Positions 63,980 through 64,000 of a stretch of DNA of 64,000 nt are shown here, in pieces. The position numbers were made by a program, and so were the translations under genes. The notes beneath the pieces are model-generated. The model was not told the DNA's origin, did no database searches, and saw nothing but the letters and a program-made list of their open reading frames with translations. The number at the start of each line of letters is the position of its first letter. Positions within the stretch are counted from its first letter, which is position 1. Origin of the DNA: Fulvivirga ulvae (GTDB lineage: Bacteria > Bacteroidota > Bacteroidia > Cytophagales > Cyclobacteriaceae); assembly GCF_021389975.1 (NCBI RefSeq), contig NZ_CP089981.1:4241501-4305500 (forward strand). Reading direction: 5' to 3'.

Positions 63980-64000
63980 GCTGTCTGTTTAAAGTAAATT

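Overview
The window is a chromosomal segment of a Bacteroidota bacterium, most likely of the Cytophagales type. The support is a Bacteroidota-style promoter element (TAnnTTTG at -7), a carboxypeptidase-regulatory-domain TonB receptor, long MacB/FtsX-like permeases in tandem, a fused alpha/beta E1 dehydrogenase, DUF4494 and DUF2279 proteins, and a pinensin-like lanthipeptide locus. Genus cannot be decided from the sequence alone. No tRNA, rRNA, CRISPR array or intact insertion sequence was seen; one RNA gene (rnpB, RNase P RNA) is present.

Layout. 0-17.4 kb is mostly core functions: an orphan HsdR-N-like nuclease-fold protein, alanine dehydrogenase, a fused 2-oxoacid dehydrogenase E1, a LuxE-like acyltransferase, a small lipoprotein, a sigma-54 type response regulator without a DNA-binding domain, rnpB, TamB, TsaD, a hotdog thioesterase, SmpB, an NlpC/P60 hydrolase and an HNH protein. 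17.9-22.9 kb is a sigma-54 histidine kinase/response regulator pair facing a membrane-fusion protein and an ABC ATPase across a 312 bp region that holds a -24/-12-like promoter and enhancer-like repeats.

24.4-38.4 kb is the most interesting part: a pinensin-like class I lanthipeptide cluster. It holds a C39-peptidase ABC exporter, four short precursor peptides with a common leader (one on the + strand, three on the - strand; the shortest is 52 aa), a LuxR-type response regulator and TPR histidine kinase, an HlyD adaptor, a dehydratase split into glutamylation and elimination proteins, and a LanC cyclase with a long C-terminal extension ending in a PqqD/RRE-like segment. A shared motif (CCTGAAAAC core; extended form ATAACGGTTTTCAGGTAT) lies in front of the exporter, the precursor operon, the adaptor and the dehydratase, which suggests that the local two-component system controls all four units. 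Two FtsX-like permeases follow (38.9-43.8 kb) and may partner the ATPase upstream of the cluster.

44-61 kb is general cell biology: a DMT transporter, an OMP, LeuRS, an alpha/beta hydrolase, an SPFH/DUF6141-like/ribbon-helix-helix operon, bestrophin, DUF4494, TraB/GumN, a histidine kinase, TerC, a methyltransferase, a TonB receptor and a TPR protein. 61.1-64 kb looks like a zinc-responsive unit: a near-perfect palindrome (GCAAC-N3-GTTGC core), a 46-aa CxxC peptide, cysteinyl-tRNA synthetase and a His-rich COG0523 GTPase, with a second copy of the palindrome after it.

Three genes (membrane-fusion protein, LanC, CysRS) are each split by a single-base indel in or beside a short run of identical bases. 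This could be sequencing error or real decay and should be settled before any of them is called a pseudogene.
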